DNA of 64,000 bases from NCBI GenBank assembly GCA_023390815.1, contig JAEWCC010000019.1, positions 62,001 through 126,000 on the forward strand, read 5' to 3'. Position 1 is the stretch's first letter, and the number at the start of each line of letters is the position of its first letter. Position numbers and translations under genes: made by a program. Below the pieces are notes generated by a model. That model searched no databases, had not been told where the DNA came from, and saw nothing but the letters and a program-made list of their open reading frames with translations. This DNA comes from Bacillota bacterium (GTDB lineage Bacteria > Bacillota > Clostridia > Christensenellales > SZUA-584). Positions 8,930-17,358 of this stretch are shown here, piece by piece.

Positions 8930-9604
8930 ATGATGCAGGCTTTTACACGGAACTACGAGGACAACAGCACCGAGGCCGGATTCCAATTTACATTTTATTG
9001 CGACGTTTGCCACGATGGCTTTCGTTCATCGTTCATCGAGTCCCAAACCTATAAAAAAGGCAGCTTGTTCAGAGGAATTACGCGCGGCGTAGGCGCCGCA
9101 GCCAGCCTCTTCGGCGGCAGCGGCATACTCGGCGATATTCATAACGCGGCATATCAGAGCGAATATGTGATTTCCGAGCGGTTTAACGGCATGACGCCCG
9201 AATGGCACAAAGAGCACGAAAAAGCGTTTGCTGCGGCGCAGAACGAGGCCCAGCAGCATTTCCACCGCTGCAACAAGTGCCACCTTTGGGTATGCGACTC
9301 CTGCTGGAACGATGAAATTGGTCTCTGTGCCGAATGCGCGCCGCGCATGAACGTGGAGATTGCTGCCGCCCGCGCCGATAAGATGAAGCGCGATATTTGG
9401 GACAAGGCGGATCAGACGCAGGTATTCAAAGGCGAAATCGAACAGAAAGCTACCTTCTGCCCGAACTGCGGCAAGCCGGCAGGACAGAGCAAGTTCTGCA
9501 CCAATTGCGGCTCGAATCTCGCGCTTAACGTGTGCCCGAACTGCGGCGCGGAGAACGATCAAAGCGTACGTTTCTGCGGAGAATGCGGTACAAAGTTGAA
9601 ATAA
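8930..9604 (+). CDS. Zinc-ribbon protein with split cysteine clusters
   Basis: 224 residues from an ATG behind GGAGG (8917-8921). Near residues 24-27 there is CDVC, a Gly/Ala-rich stretch follows (about 48-65), then CNKC, CDSC and CAEC near 110-140, and two C-terminal zinc ribbons (CPNCG, CTNCG, CPNCG, CGECG). The Gly/Ala stretch is weakly hydrophobic, so a membrane contact is possible but not shown. It is last in the three-gene unit and is followed by a terminator-like hairpin. The function is unknown; the pattern suggests a structural or adaptor protein. Confidence 0.8.
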   Translation: MMQAFTRNYEDNSTEAGFQFTFYCDVCHDGFRSSFIESQTYKKGSLFRGITRGVGAAASLFGGSGILGDIHNAAYQSEYVISERFNGMTPEWHKEHEKAFAAAQNEAQQHFHRCNKCHLWVCDSCWNDEIGLCAECAPRMNVEIAAARADKMKRDIWDKADQTQVFKGEIEQKATFCPNCGKPAGQSKFCTNCGSNLALNVCPNCGAENDQSVRFCGECGTKLK

Positions 9605-9612
9605 CGATGTAC

Positions 9613-9650
9613 AAATAACACCAACGCAGTTGCGGGGTGTTATTTGTTTA
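9613..9650 (+). terminator. Hairpin terminator after the zinc-ribbon cluster
   Basis: A perfect 10-base inverted repeat (AAATAACACC / GGTGTTATTT) encloses an inner CGCA/TGCG pair. The T-tract is short (TTTGTTT). Confidence 0.65.
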
Positions 9651-9817
9651 CCTGTTCCAAGCTTTGGTGAAGGATATTGCATTTATCACGCCGAGGTGGT
9701 ATTTTATTTCGGGGCATGAGTGGTAACGGTTTATACCATTTTATACTATCGTAATAACAGGGTCTTATTGGATAACAGGTAAACCGTGCAACAGCACCAT
9801 CATGACAAAGGACGTAT

Positions 9818-10873
9818 ATGAACGATTTAAAAAAGATTGTCGTATTGATACCGTCATACAAGCCGGATGAAAAGCTTATAACCCTTGCAAAGGAACTGTT
9901 GCAGGAGGATTTTTTTGAGATCCTGATCGTCGACGACGGAGGCGGCGCACACTATGCGCACATATTCCGTGAGCTTGCGTCGATGGGCTGCCGGGTTGTA
10001 ACACACGCAATCAATATGGGCAAAGGGCGGGCGATGAAAACCGGTATCAACGATCTGCTCGCGCGGGGATGCGATATACAGGGCGTCGTTACCGCAGACG
10101 CAGACGGCCAGCACCTCATCAAGGATATCAAACGGGTCGCCGAAGCAACGCTTGAATCGGAAAATACAATCGTGCTGGGCAAGCGCGTGTTTGCGGGTAA
10201 AGTTCCGGCGAAAAGCCGCTTTGGGAATACCATCACCCGCAACGTGTTTAACTTTGTGAGCGGTCAGAAAATATTTGATACGCAGACCGGCTTACGCGGC
10301 TTGCCGACAAGCGCGCTGCCCGCGCTGCTCGCGCTCTCGGGCGAGCGTTACGAATACGAGATGAACATGCTGCTCGAAGCGTCCAACCTGGGGCTTAAGC
10401 TCAGCGAGGTTGAGATCGAGACCGTTTACTATAACGGTAACAGCGGTTCCCATTTCAACGCCGTCAAAGACTCGTGGCGCATTTACCGGCTGATTATCAT
10501 GTTCGGTGGTTCATCGCTGATCTCTTTTTTGATTGACTATGCGCTCTACGCGCTGTTTATCACGCTGATTCCTGTTCAGCATGGAACGTGGCTCAACAAC
10601 ATGGTAATAGCGACGATTGCTGCACGCGTAATCAGTTCTGCGGTCAATTTCATGATCAACCGGAATGTGATATTCGCCAAGGGAAAGAAACAGAACCTTC
10701 GCCGCCACCTCATCGGCTATTATGTGCTTGCGGTGTGCATTCTCGTCGTGAATACACTGCTCCTTAACTGGTTTGTCGGTCTTGGTGTCAACAAATACCT
10801 CGCAAAGCTTCCGGTAGAAGTGATTCTTTTCTTCGTCAGCTTTATATTGCAGAAACGTGTCGTATTTAAATGA
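9818..10873 (+). CDS. GT2 glycosyltransferase fused to a GtrA-like membrane domain
   Basis: 351 residues. The N-terminal 220 residues are a dolichyl-phosphate-mannose-synthase-like GT2 domain (LIPSYKP, ILIVDDG, and metal-binding DADGQH). The last 120 or so contain four hydrophobic segments as in GtrA proteins. These enzymes move a sugar from a nucleotide donor to undecaprenyl phosphate and help it cross the membrane for polymer decoration. The ribosome site AAAGGAC precedes the ATG. The gene stands alone between two terminators; donor sugar and acceptor polymer are not evident. Confidence 0.87.
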   Translation: MNDLKKIVVLIPSYKPDEKLITLAKELLQEDFFEILIVDDGGGAHYAHIFRELASMGCRVVTHAINMGKGRAMKTGINDLLARGCDIQGVVTADADGQHLIKDIKRVAEATLESENTIVLGKRVFAGKVPAKSRFGNTITRNVFNFVSGQKIFDTQTGLRGLPTSALPALLALSGERYEYEMNMLLEASNLGLKLSEVEIETVYYNGNSGSHFNAVKDSWRIYRLIIMFGGSSLISFLIDYALYALFITLIPVQHGTWLNNMVIATIAARVISSAVNFMINRNVIFAKGKKQNLRRHLIGYYVLAVCILVVNTLLLNWFVGLGVNKYLAKLPVEVILFFVSFILQKRVVFK

Positions 10874-10882
10874 TGTCATTAA

Positions 10883-10912
10883 GGCCTTCCGTAACTTACG
10901 GGAGGCTTTTTC
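10883..10912 (+). terminator. Rho-independent terminator
   Basis: GCCTTCCGTAA / TTACGGGAGGC followed by TTTTT ends the GT2-GtrA gene. Confidence 0.85.
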
Positions 10913-10956
10913 ATAGGGAAAAAACGGTTGCCGTGTTCTGTGCTGCCAATGTTTCC

Positions 10957-10985
10957 TTGACCACCCGATGTGAAAACACTATAAT
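10957..10985 (+). promoter_or_regulatory. Sigma-A promoter of lgt
   Basis: TTGACC, 17 bases, TATAAT, ending 27 bases before the lgt ATG, which also has CGGAGG. Confidence 0.75.
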
Positions 10986-11012
10986 GAATATAATATTTTA
11001 CGGAGGAACATC

Positions 11013-12506
11013 ATGGATAAACTCGCGTTTTTGAATCATGCTTCATTGGCGAGCGATAAACCAAGCAATGTCGCGTTTTATATCGGTGAGAAGGCGATAT
11101 ATTGGTATGGGATCATCATCGCTGTCGGGCTCATCATGGGTGTGCTGATCGCGCTGTACGAAGCCAAGCGGAAAGGCTACCGCTCTGAAATGATATTGGA
11201 TTTTATCCTCATCGCAGTTCCGATATGCATTATATGTGCCCGCCTTTATTACGTAATATTCCAATGGGAGAACTACGTAGTCGACCCGATTAAAATTCTC
11301 TACATCTGGGAAGGCGGCCTTGCGATATATGGCGGCGTCATCGGCGGCGTGATTGCGGCGATTATTTTCTACAGATGGCGGAGAATTGCCATTGGTGAAA
11401 TCATGGACGTTGCGGCACCCGGTCTCATCATCGGACAAGCCATCGGCCGCTGGGGCAACTATATGAATCAGGAAGCGTTTGGCAGCGCTGTGAAAAATGT
11501 GAGCCAGCAATGGTTCCCGTATGCGGTCTATATTGAACAGAATAAGACCATTGACGGCGTGTTCTACGCAGCCGGATGGTACCACGCGACATTCTTCTAC
11601 GAGTCCATGTGGAATCTGCTCGTTTTCGCGGTGTTGATGCTGGTTCGCAAGAAGATTAAGGTTCGCGGCGGGATATTCGCGCTGTATGTGACGCTGTATG
11701 GACTCGGCCGTTTCTGGATCGAGCAGCTGCGAACCGACAGCCTGATGTGGAATGGATACCGGGTATCCGAAGCGTTGAGTGAGCTGTTGTTCTTCGGCGG
11801 CATCGTATATCTCCTGTATATGTATTTCAGCAAGCGCGAGTACTTCAAATATTCCGGCTATTATAGTCTGGGACTGTCGGAAGAGCAGATCAACGCCATG
11901 AAGGGCAGAAACGCGCTGATGAATGCGCAGCTGGACCTCAAGAAAGCGCAGTGGTTCGCGGAGATCATGCGGGAAGGCAGCATGACCTCGCCGCGTTACC
12001 GGGCTGTCAAGGAGAAAGCTGACCAGATGGAGGATAAAGCGAACAAGCTTAAGGATGAGCTGGGCGCTGAAGACGCAAAGACCGTTGCCGCACAGAAAAA
12101 AGCTGAAGCGTTGACTGTGAAAGCAGAGAAAATTTATGCGCAGATCAAGCTGGAGGGCCGTTTGAAGCAGGCTCAGAAGGACGCGGATAAAGCGGCGGAA
12201 TCGGCAGAAGCGCTGAAAGCAGCTGATCCGGACAGCGCGGACACACTCGCGGCGCAGGAAAAAGCCGAACTGGCAAACCTCTTGGTGGAAAAGATCAAGG
12301 ACAGCATGGAAGAGGAAAAGAAGAGCCGGGATGCCTGGCTTGAAAAATCCGATGTCAACATTGCGGTGCTCGAGGAGAAGGTAAGAAAAGCAGAGGAGCG
12401 CCTTAAGGTGAAGGGTAAATCTGCAAAGGACGAAAAGCAAGAAGATCCGGAGACAACCGAAGAACATACGGATAAGAATCAGGATATAAAGAACGATAAA
12501 GAATAG
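11013..12506 (+). CDS. lgt: Prolipoprotein diacylglyceryl transferase with long C-terminal coiled coil
   Basis: 497 residues. The first 285 or so are a typical Lgt: several membrane helices and the signature GRWGNYMNQEAFG. Lgt transfers diacylglycerol from phosphatidylglycerol to the lipobox cysteine of prelipoproteins. Lgt proteins usually end near 260-300 residues; here about 200 further residues, rich in Ala, Lys and Glu, form a predicted coiled coil and then an acidic/basic tail. The frame is continuous, with no sign of a frameshift or second start. The extension is probably cytoplasmic, since the last helix is followed by a basic stretch, and could be an oligomerisation or docking arm. 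Confidence 0.93.
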   Translation: MDKLAFLNHASLASDKPSNVAFYIGEKAIYWYGIIIAVGLIMGVLIALYEAKRKGYRSEMILDFILIAVPICIICARLYYVIFQWENYVVDPIKILYIWEGGLAIYGGVIGGVIAAIIFYRWRRIAIGEIMDVAAPGLIIGQAIGRWGNYMNQEAFGSAVKNVSQQWFPYAVYIEQNKTIDGVFYAAGWYHATFFYESMWNLLVFAVLMLVRKKIKVRGGIFALYVTLYGLGRFWIEQLRTDSLMWNGYRVSEALSELLFFGGIVYLLYMYFSKREYFKYSGYYSLGLSEEQINAMKGRNALMNAQLDLKKAQWFAEIMREGSMTSPRYRAVKEKADQMEDKANKLKDELGAEDAKTVAAQKKAEALTVKAEKIYAQIKLEGRLKQAQKDADKAAESAEALKAADPDSADTLAAQEKAELANLLVEKIKDSMEEEKKSRDAWLEKSDVNIAVLEEKVRKAEERLKVKGKSAKDEKQEDPETTEEHTDKNQDIKNDKE

Positions 12507-12510
12507 CACG

Positions 12511-12541
12511 CGACGCCCGCATAAAAGCGGGCGTTCGTTTT
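12511..12541 (+). terminator. Rho-independent terminator after lgt
   Basis: ACGCCCGC / GCGGGCGT with loop ATAAAA, then TCGTTTT. It lies just upstream of the pncB ribosome site AAGGAGG. Confidence 0.75.
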
Positions 12542-12553
12542 AAGGAGGAATCG

Positions 12554-14023
12554 ATGCCAGCGAGCAGAGACGTTGGCGGAGCAACAAAGATGCGCAATTT
12601 AACCATGCTGACAGATCTATATCAACTCACCATGATGTATGGCTATTATCGATGCGGTATGTCGGATAAAATCGCAGTTTTCGATGTGTTCTTCAGAAAA
12701 CCGGCGGGGGAGAGCGCTTATGCGATTGCCGCCGGGCTCGAACAGGTGATTGAGTTTATCAATAATCTCCATTACGAAGAGGAGGATATTGCTTATCTTC
12801 GCTCCTTAAATTTGTTCGACGAGGAATTTTTAGAGTATCTGAAACGGTTTGCTTTTACGGGAGAGATCTATGCCGTGCGCGAAGGCACCGTCGTGTTTCC
12901 GTTTGAGCCGCTGGTGCGCGTGAAGGCGCCGATCATGCAGGCGCAGCTCATTGAAACGGCGATGCTCAACCTCATTAACCATCAGACGCTGATTGCAACC
13001 AAGGCCTCGCGTGTGGTATATGCAGCCGAAGGCGGCGGCGTTCTGGAATTCGGTCTGCGCAGGGCGCAGGGGCCGGATGCGGGGATATACGGCGCGCGCG
13101 CCGCAATCATCGGCGGCTGCTCGTCCACTTCCAACGTGCTGACCGGCGAGATGTTTGGTATCCCCGCCAAAGGCACCCACGCTCACAGTTGGGTGATGAG
13201 CTTCGACAACGAGATTGACGCGTTCCGCGCATATGCGCGAATTTTTCCCGATAGCTGTCTTTTACTGGTCGACACGTACGATACCCTGAAATCCGGTGTT
13301 CCAAATGCGATTGAAGTATTCCGCAAACTGCGGGAGGACGGACACGAACCCGTCGGTATCCGTCTTGACTCGGGCGACCTTGCATACTTAAGCAAGAAAG
13401 CGCGCGTGATGCTCGACGAAGCAGGGTTTGAGAACGCGAAAATATTTGCTTCGAGCGACATTGACGAATGGCTAATACGGGATATGAAGCTGCAAGGTGC
13501 CAAAGTGGATGTATGGGGGGTAGGAACCAAGCTCATCACGAGCGACGGATGCCCGGCACTCGGAGGCGTGTACAAGCTGGCTGCCGAAATCAACGACGGA
13601 AAGATGACCCCAAAGATCAAAGTAAGCGATAACGTGGGCAAAATCACCAACCCGGGTTATAAAAAACTTACCAGGATTTACGACAAGCCGACCGGCAAAG
13701 CGATCGCAGAATTGATCATGGTGGACGACGAGGTGAATAACGAGACCGCGCCGCTTGTGATATTCCATCCGGTGGATACGTGGAAGCGCATGCGCATCAC
13801 AAACTTCTTTGCAAAGGATTTGCTCACGCCGATTTTTATAGACGGGAAACAGGTTTATCAAAGCCCGCCGCTGATGGAAATTCAGGCATACGCGAAAGCC
13901 GATCTTGCGACATTCTGGGACGAGATCAAACGGCTTGTAAATCCGCAGGAATACAAGGTGGACCTTTCTCAAAAGCTGTTCGACCTAAAGCAGATCCTGC
14001 TCGAGCGTTGGTCCGCGCGATAG
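12554..14023 (+). CDS. pncB: Nicotinate phosphoribosyltransferase
   Basis: 489 residues. It joins nicotinate with PRPP, using ATP, to make nicotinate mononucleotide, the entry step of NAD salvage. Family motifs include TDLYQLTMMYGYY near the start, KGTHAHSW, RLDSGDLAYLS and WGVGTKLIT. Length fits the Gram-positive type. The ATG at 12554 has AAGGAGG at 12542-12548; a later in-frame ATG at 12590 would place the conserved TDLYQLT closer to the N-terminus but lacks such a site. The gene sits between two terminators, so any promoter must overlap the lgt terminator region. Confidence 0.93.
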   Translation: MPASRDVGGATKMRNLTMLTDLYQLTMMYGYYRCGMSDKIAVFDVFFRKPAGESAYAIAAGLEQVIEFINNLHYEEEDIAYLRSLNLFDEEFLEYLKRFAFTGEIYAVREGTVVFPFEPLVRVKAPIMQAQLIETAMLNLINHQTLIATKASRVVYAAEGGGVLEFGLRRAQGPDAGIYGARAAIIGGCSSTSNVLTGEMFGIPAKGTHAHSWVMSFDNEIDAFRAYARIFPDSCLLLVDTYDTLKSGVPNAIEVFRKLREDGHEPVGIRLDSGDLAYLSKKARVMLDEAGFENAKIFASSDIDEWLIRDMKLQGAKVDVWGVGTKLITSDGCPALGGVYKLAAEINDGKMTPKIKVSDNVGKITNPGYKKLTRIYDKPTGKAIAELIMVDDEVNNETAPLVIFHPVDTWKRMRITNFFAKDLLTPIFIDGKQVYQSPPLMEIQAYAKADLATFWDEIKRLVNPQEYKVDLSQKLFDLKQILLERWSAR

Positions 14024-14059
14024 CTATCAAATTGTACGAAAATTAGACCCGGCCTTTCG

Positions 14060-14101
14060 CACCGTCCGACAAATTTCATTTTACGGGCGGTGTTATTCTT
14101 T
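14060..14101 (+). terminator. Terminator after pncB
   Basis: CACCGTCCG / CGGGCGGTG (one G-T wobble) with a 15-base loop, followed by TTATTCTTT. Confidence 0.65.
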
Positions 14102-14121
14102 CCGAAAGGAGGGTGGTCTTA

Positions 14122-14580
14122 ATGCACAATTTAAAAAAGAACATGCTCGGTAATTATAAAGCCGAAGATGTCGACAAATTGTTATCCAAAGTGAGGATCG
14201 ATTATGAAAAGTGCCTGAAAGAACAAAAAGAGAGGATCGTCAAGCTCAGGGAAGAAAACAAGGAGATGTCCGCGGTTATAGATCGGTATAAAGTCAATGA
14301 GCGCCTGATTGTCGGAGCGATCACCAAAGCGGAGGAGACGGCACAGAGCATCGTCAGCGCCGCCGAAAAAAAGGCGCAGGAAAGGCTGGCGCGTGTCGCA
14401 GAGGAAGAAAAACAAATTCGCATGGCGGTGGAAGCCGGATGTCAGCGGCTTTACAAGCTAAAGAGAGCCAGTGAAGCCATATACCGCGCCATATCCAAAG
14501 CCACAGGAGATCACGATGAACAAGCCTCGGTTGCGGGCGTGATCCGGCCGGTCGTTAACCTGTACGACGGTCCCCATTAA
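14122..14580 (+). CDS. DivIVA-like coiled-coil protein
   Basis: 152 residues from the ATG at 14122, 9 bases after GGAGG; a GTG at 14113 abuts the ribosome site and is unlikely. The N-terminus (GNYKAEDVDKLLSKVRIDYE) resembles the lipid-binding and first coiled-coil part of DivIVA/GpsB proteins, and residues 30-110 are a continuous coiled coil. Such proteins mark curved membrane at septa and poles. The match is partial: the aromatic-basic loop of true DivIVA is not obvious, so the role is inferred from shape. It stands alone, with a strong terminator after it. Confidence 0.6.
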   Translation: MHNLKKNMLGNYKAEDVDKLLSKVRIDYEKCLKEQKERIVKLREENKEMSAVIDRYKVNERLIVGAITKAEETAQSIVSAAEKKAQERLARVAEEEKQIRMAVEAGCQRLYKLKRASEAIYRAISKATGDHDEQASVAGVIRPVVNLYDGPH

Positions 14581-14596
14581 TCCATTGATCACCGGC

Positions 14597-14640
14597 GCGG
14601 CTCCCTTCGGTATGGGTATCGGGAAGGGGGCCGCTTTTTT
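14597..14640 (+). terminator. Strong terminator after the DivIVA-like gene
   Basis: GCGGCTCCCTTC / GAAGGGGGCCGC with a short loop and TTTTTT. Confidence 0.8.
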
Positions 14641-14655
14641 CGTGTTAAAAAATGT

Positions 14656-14684
14656 TTGAACGTATGTTCGCGTTGTGATACAAT
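14656..14684 (+). promoter_or_regulatory. Sigma-A promoter with embedded LexA-type box
   Basis: TTGAAC (14656-14661), 17 bases, TACAAT (14679-14684). A GAAC-N4-GTTC palindrome at 14658-14669 (GAACGTATGTTC) overlaps the -35 and spacer. The Gram-positive LexA consensus, CGAACRNRYGTTYC, is matched at every core position. LexA bound here would block polymerase. Confidence 0.75.
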
Positions 14685-14712
14685 ATAACATAAATATACA
14701 GGGAGAGGTATT

Positions 14713-15138
14713 ATGGATATCATACTCGACCGGAACACCGCGCCTGATATGCGCGTGATTGAAGACTACATCAGAGAACCTGCTAAGCGGCGTTGGCTGG
14801 ACCTGATTACCCATATCGAAGGCGATTACGGCGCTAAGCCGCAGATGGCGTACAGCGTTTGCGCAGGCAAGCCGGGCTGGAACGTCAAGTACAAGAAAAG
14901 CGGAAAGGCGCTATGTACGCTATACCCCGAACCGGACAGCTTCATCGCGCTGGTGGTGCTGAGCTCGGACGACATCGCGCGATTCGAAGCGGTAAGAGCG
15001 GCTTACACTAAGGAGGTAAATGAACTTTTTGACGGCAGCAAGCCGTTCAACGGCACTAAATGGCTGATGATCCGCGCCAGCAGTGACGATGTTCTTGCCG
15101 ATATCAAACGGATGTTTGAACTCAAACTGAAAAAATAA
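14713..15138 (+). CDS. DUF3788 family protein, probably SOS-controlled
   Basis: 141 residues, soluble, with the layout of DUF3788 proteins (YSVCAGKPGWNVKYKKSGKALCTLYP near the middle, abbreviated here as a GKPGWNVKYKKSGK core). The family has no established function to my knowledge. The ATG follows GGGAGAGG. It is monocistronic, with a terminator before it and its own promoter, which contains a LexA-type palindrome over the -35. That regulation, if real, would tie the protein to the DNA-damage response. No catalytic motif is visible. Confidence 0.8.
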   Translation: MDIILDRNTAPDMRVIEDYIREPAKRRWLDLITHIEGDYGAKPQMAYSVCAGKPGWNVKYKKSGKALCTLYPEPDSFIALVVLSSDDIARFEAVRAAYTKEVNELFDGSKPFNGTKWLMIRASSDDVLADIKRMFELKLKK

Positions 15139-15154
15139 TCCGATCTTAATAAAA

Positions 15155-15351
15155 ACGGCTCCGAGAGGAGCCACCAGGCTGTCGATAATGATTATCATGC
15201 CTCCCTCAGACGAGGGAGGTGGCGCGCAGCGCCGGAGGGAGTGACCAGTTTCAAGCCATTTTCTCTCCCCCAGTCACCTATCGGTGACAGCCCCCTCGTC
15301 AGAGGGGGCCATTATAGAAGGTTTTTTGACACTCTGACGGCTCCGAGAGGA
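15155..15351. repeat. REP-like structured intergenic element flanked by 15-base direct repeats
   Basis: Between the DUF3788 gene and the convergent reductase gene lies a dense group of hairpins: CCTCCCTC/GAGGGAGG, GGCGC/GCGCC, GTCACC/GGTGAC and CCCCCTC/GAGGGGG (15200-15308). The first pair and the second pair look like two diverged copies of one unit in opposite orientation. The block is bracketed by identical 15-base direct repeats ACGGCTCCGAGAGGA (15155-15169 and 15337-15351). Similar G/C-rich elements are dispersed in many gut Firmicutes genomes; copy number here is not testable. Confidence 0.6.
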
Positions 15352-15375
15352 ACTACTTTTATAATATCAATGGTT

Positions 15376-16392
15376 TCAGCCTTTCAGCCTTTCATCTTCA
15401 AAGTTATTAGGGTCGATCGTTCTCTTTCCCGCTTCAATCTCTTTGATCATCTGCGTGATGCGCGTGTTGACCGGCGTTGCGATCCCGAGTTCCGTGCCTT
15501 TTTTCGCAATATAGCCATTGAAATAATCCACTTCGGTTGGTCTGCCGCGCTTGATGGACTGCAGGCTGGAGGATTTAAGCCGCCGATATTTGAAACCGAT
15601 TACGCGTATCGTGAGATGTCTTCGTAAGCTGTCCATTGCGCTGCCGCCTCGTATCAGCGCGTAATAATCCAGCTTGCCGCCATAAGGTTCAATGGTTAGC
15701 TTCATGGCGTTTGCAACGCTGACCGCCTCGCGAATAATCGATATAAATATATCGCGCGCGGCGCGTTTCTTCATAATCTGCCCAAGATATAATCCGCTGA
15801 GCACGCCGAGCGAGGTGATGCAGGCGTTGACGATCATTTTCGAGTACAGTTCCGCAATGATATGATCCGAAACGCGTGTGGGCACTACCGAATTTAATAC
15901 CTCCTGTAGTGGCAACAGGTCAATACCGGATTCCAAGGAGCCGATTACGAAATCGCCCTCGGAAGTCATGTTGAGCGTACCGTCGCCCAGCATTGTGGAT
16001 CCCCAGCCCACAACACAGCCTACCGCGCGGTTTGCGCCTACCACCTCCGCAAGCGCCTCCACGCAAATTCCGTTCTGCATGGATACAACGAAGGAGTCTT
16101 CGTTTAAGAACGGCAATACGCGACGCGCTGCATCGGGCATATCGTATGCTTTGGTGACGATCAGCACGATATCCGGCTTGCCGGAGAGCTGCGCGATATC
16201 GGCGACCGCTTTCAGTTTGACGTAGTGTTCTCCGCGAATGCCCGTAAGACGGATGCCTTCGCGCGTAAACCGCTCCGCCTTATCCGCATGTTTGCATACA
16301 AGCTGCACTTCGTAGCCTGCCTGTGCGATATACGCGGCGGTAATGCCCCCGATAGCACCTGCACCGATCACGGCGATCGAACGCTCCTTCAT
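15376..16392 (-). CDS. Ketopantoate reductase family (ApbA/PanE-like) oxidoreductase
   Basis: 338 residues from the ATG at 16392, which has GGGGG upstream; an in-frame ATG 33 bases further upstream lacks one. The N-terminal Rossmann motif is VIGAGAIGG and MQNGI follows near 100. This family reduces 2-dehydropantoate or other 2-oxo acids with NADPH. No pantothenate genes are nearby and many paralogues act on other substrates, so panE is not assigned. The gene is convergent with DUF3788 across the REP-like element. Confidence 0.82.
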   Translation of the reverse strand: MKERSIAVIGAGAIGGITAAYIAQAGYEVQLVCKHADKAERFTREGIRLTGIRGEHYVKLKAVADIAQLSGKPDIVLIVTKAYDMPDAARRVLPFLNEDSFVVSMQNGICVEALAEVVGANRAVGCVVGWGSTMLGDGTLNMTSEGDFVIGSLESGIDLLPLQEVLNSVVPTRVSDHIIAELYSKMIVNACITSLGVLSGLYLGQIMKKRAARDIFISIIREAVSVANAMKLTIEPYGGKLDYYALIRGGSAMDSLRRHLTIRVIGFKYRRLKSSSLQSIKRGRPTEVDYFNGYIAKKGTELGIATPVNTRITQMIKEIEAGKRTIDPNNFEDERLKG

Positions 16393-16423
16393 TTGTCTAC
16401 CCCCGATCATGTCATTTTGCTTC

Positions 16424-16429
16424 ATTATA
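16424..16429 (-). promoter_or_regulatory. -10 element of the reductase gene
   Basis: TATAAT on the minus strand, 31 bases before the ATG at 16392. No convincing -35 was found. Confidence 0.4.
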
Positions 16430-16520
16430 CCATGGAACGGGGTAGAGCGCAGAGCAACTTTACTACAGACATAGAATCACAGACTGAATACACAAGGGGC
16501 ATTAAATAAAATGTAATGGC

Positions 16521-17348
16521 TTAGCCTGCGCCAAGTAGCTGCGTCATCGTAACAACGCTGAGCTTATCTTCGTGGTCGTTGATATACTGGACGATACGGG
16601 AAAAATCCTCAGGGAGTACCTGCATGTGTTCATCGCCCGTTACGGGCTCGATCTTATGGACCACCAATATCAGCGTGCTGCCGCCGTCTATCGCCTTGTC
16701 AATCGCCCTTTTTACGTAATCAAAGCCGAGCCCATCAAAGATGCTGCATATCTCCACGTTTTCCAGAATGCAGCCTGCCTGGGAGGTCCAAAGGCTCTTC
16801 AGGCTGCGTCCCGCCGCAAATTGGTTTGCGCTGAGCGCACCCAGCGTAGCCGTATCAAATTCGCCGCCCGGAAACACAACCACATCGGAACCGCGCTTCA
16901 GTCGGTGCGATTGGAGCCAATCGCGCCCCTGGATCATCTGATCAGCCTGATCATCCTGCGGCATACCAGCAAGCAGTGCATGGTTATAGGTGTGGTTCAG
17001 CATATCCCAGCCGTCCATGTACATTTCGGCGAGTTCCGTATACCGAAGGTAGTGCTCGGTATCAACGGTAGCGGGTATCACCGCGATACACCCGGCGTAA
17101 CCATACGGCTTCAATATTGCATATCCCTGGCTGTATTGCGTATCCCATCCATCGTCAAAGACAAAGACGATATGCGTTTCATCAATTGCCGCCTCAGCCG
17201 CCTGCGCGGGCTGCGCCAACAGGCGGATGCGAACAGACGTATCTGCCGCCCATGCAGACGCATTACCCAACACGGCGGGGATGAACAGAACGCATACGAC
17301 AACCGATGCGATCAGGACGATGTAGAGTTTAATCAGCGGTTTATCCAT
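16521..17348 (-). CDS. Polysaccharide deacetylase (NodB-homology), membrane-anchored
   Basis: 275 residues. An N-terminal hydrophobic segment (about 8-30) is a signal or anchor. The NodB-homology domain shows FDDGWDTQ (catalytic and metal Asp), NHTYNH (metal His pair) and PGGEFD. Such enzymes remove acetyl groups from N-acetylated sugars in chitin-like polymers, poly-N-acetylglucosamine or peptidoglycan. It is last in a three-gene minus-strand operon behind a processive GT2 and a GH16, 10 bases after the GT2 stop, so an exopolysaccharide substrate made by that GT2 is the likely target. Confidence 0.87.
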   Translation of the reverse strand: MDKPLIKLYIVLIASVVVCVLFIPAVLGNASAWAADTSVRIRLLAQPAQAAEAAIDETHIVFVFDDGWDTQYSQGYAILKPYGYAGCIAVIPATVDTEHYLRYTELAEMYMDGWDMLNHTYNHALLAGMPQDDQADQMIQGRDWLQSHRLKRGSDVVVFPGGEFDTATLGALSANQFAAGRSLKSLWTSQAGCILENVEICSIFDGLGFDYVKRAIDKAIDGGSTLILVVHKIEPVTGDEHMQVLPEDFSRIVQYINDHEDKLSVVTMTQLLGAG

Positions 17349-17358
17349 CTTTTAGGCC

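Noticed and set aside
11043..12509. Minus-strand open frame of 488 codons antisense to lgt
   Set aside because: It is a mirror of the lgt coding sequence; it lacks a ribosome site and shows no domain, whereas lgt is unmistakable.
15241..15627. Plus-strand frame of 128 codons across the REP-like element
   Set aside because: Runs over hairpin repeats and then antisense to the reductase gene; low-complexity start, no motif.
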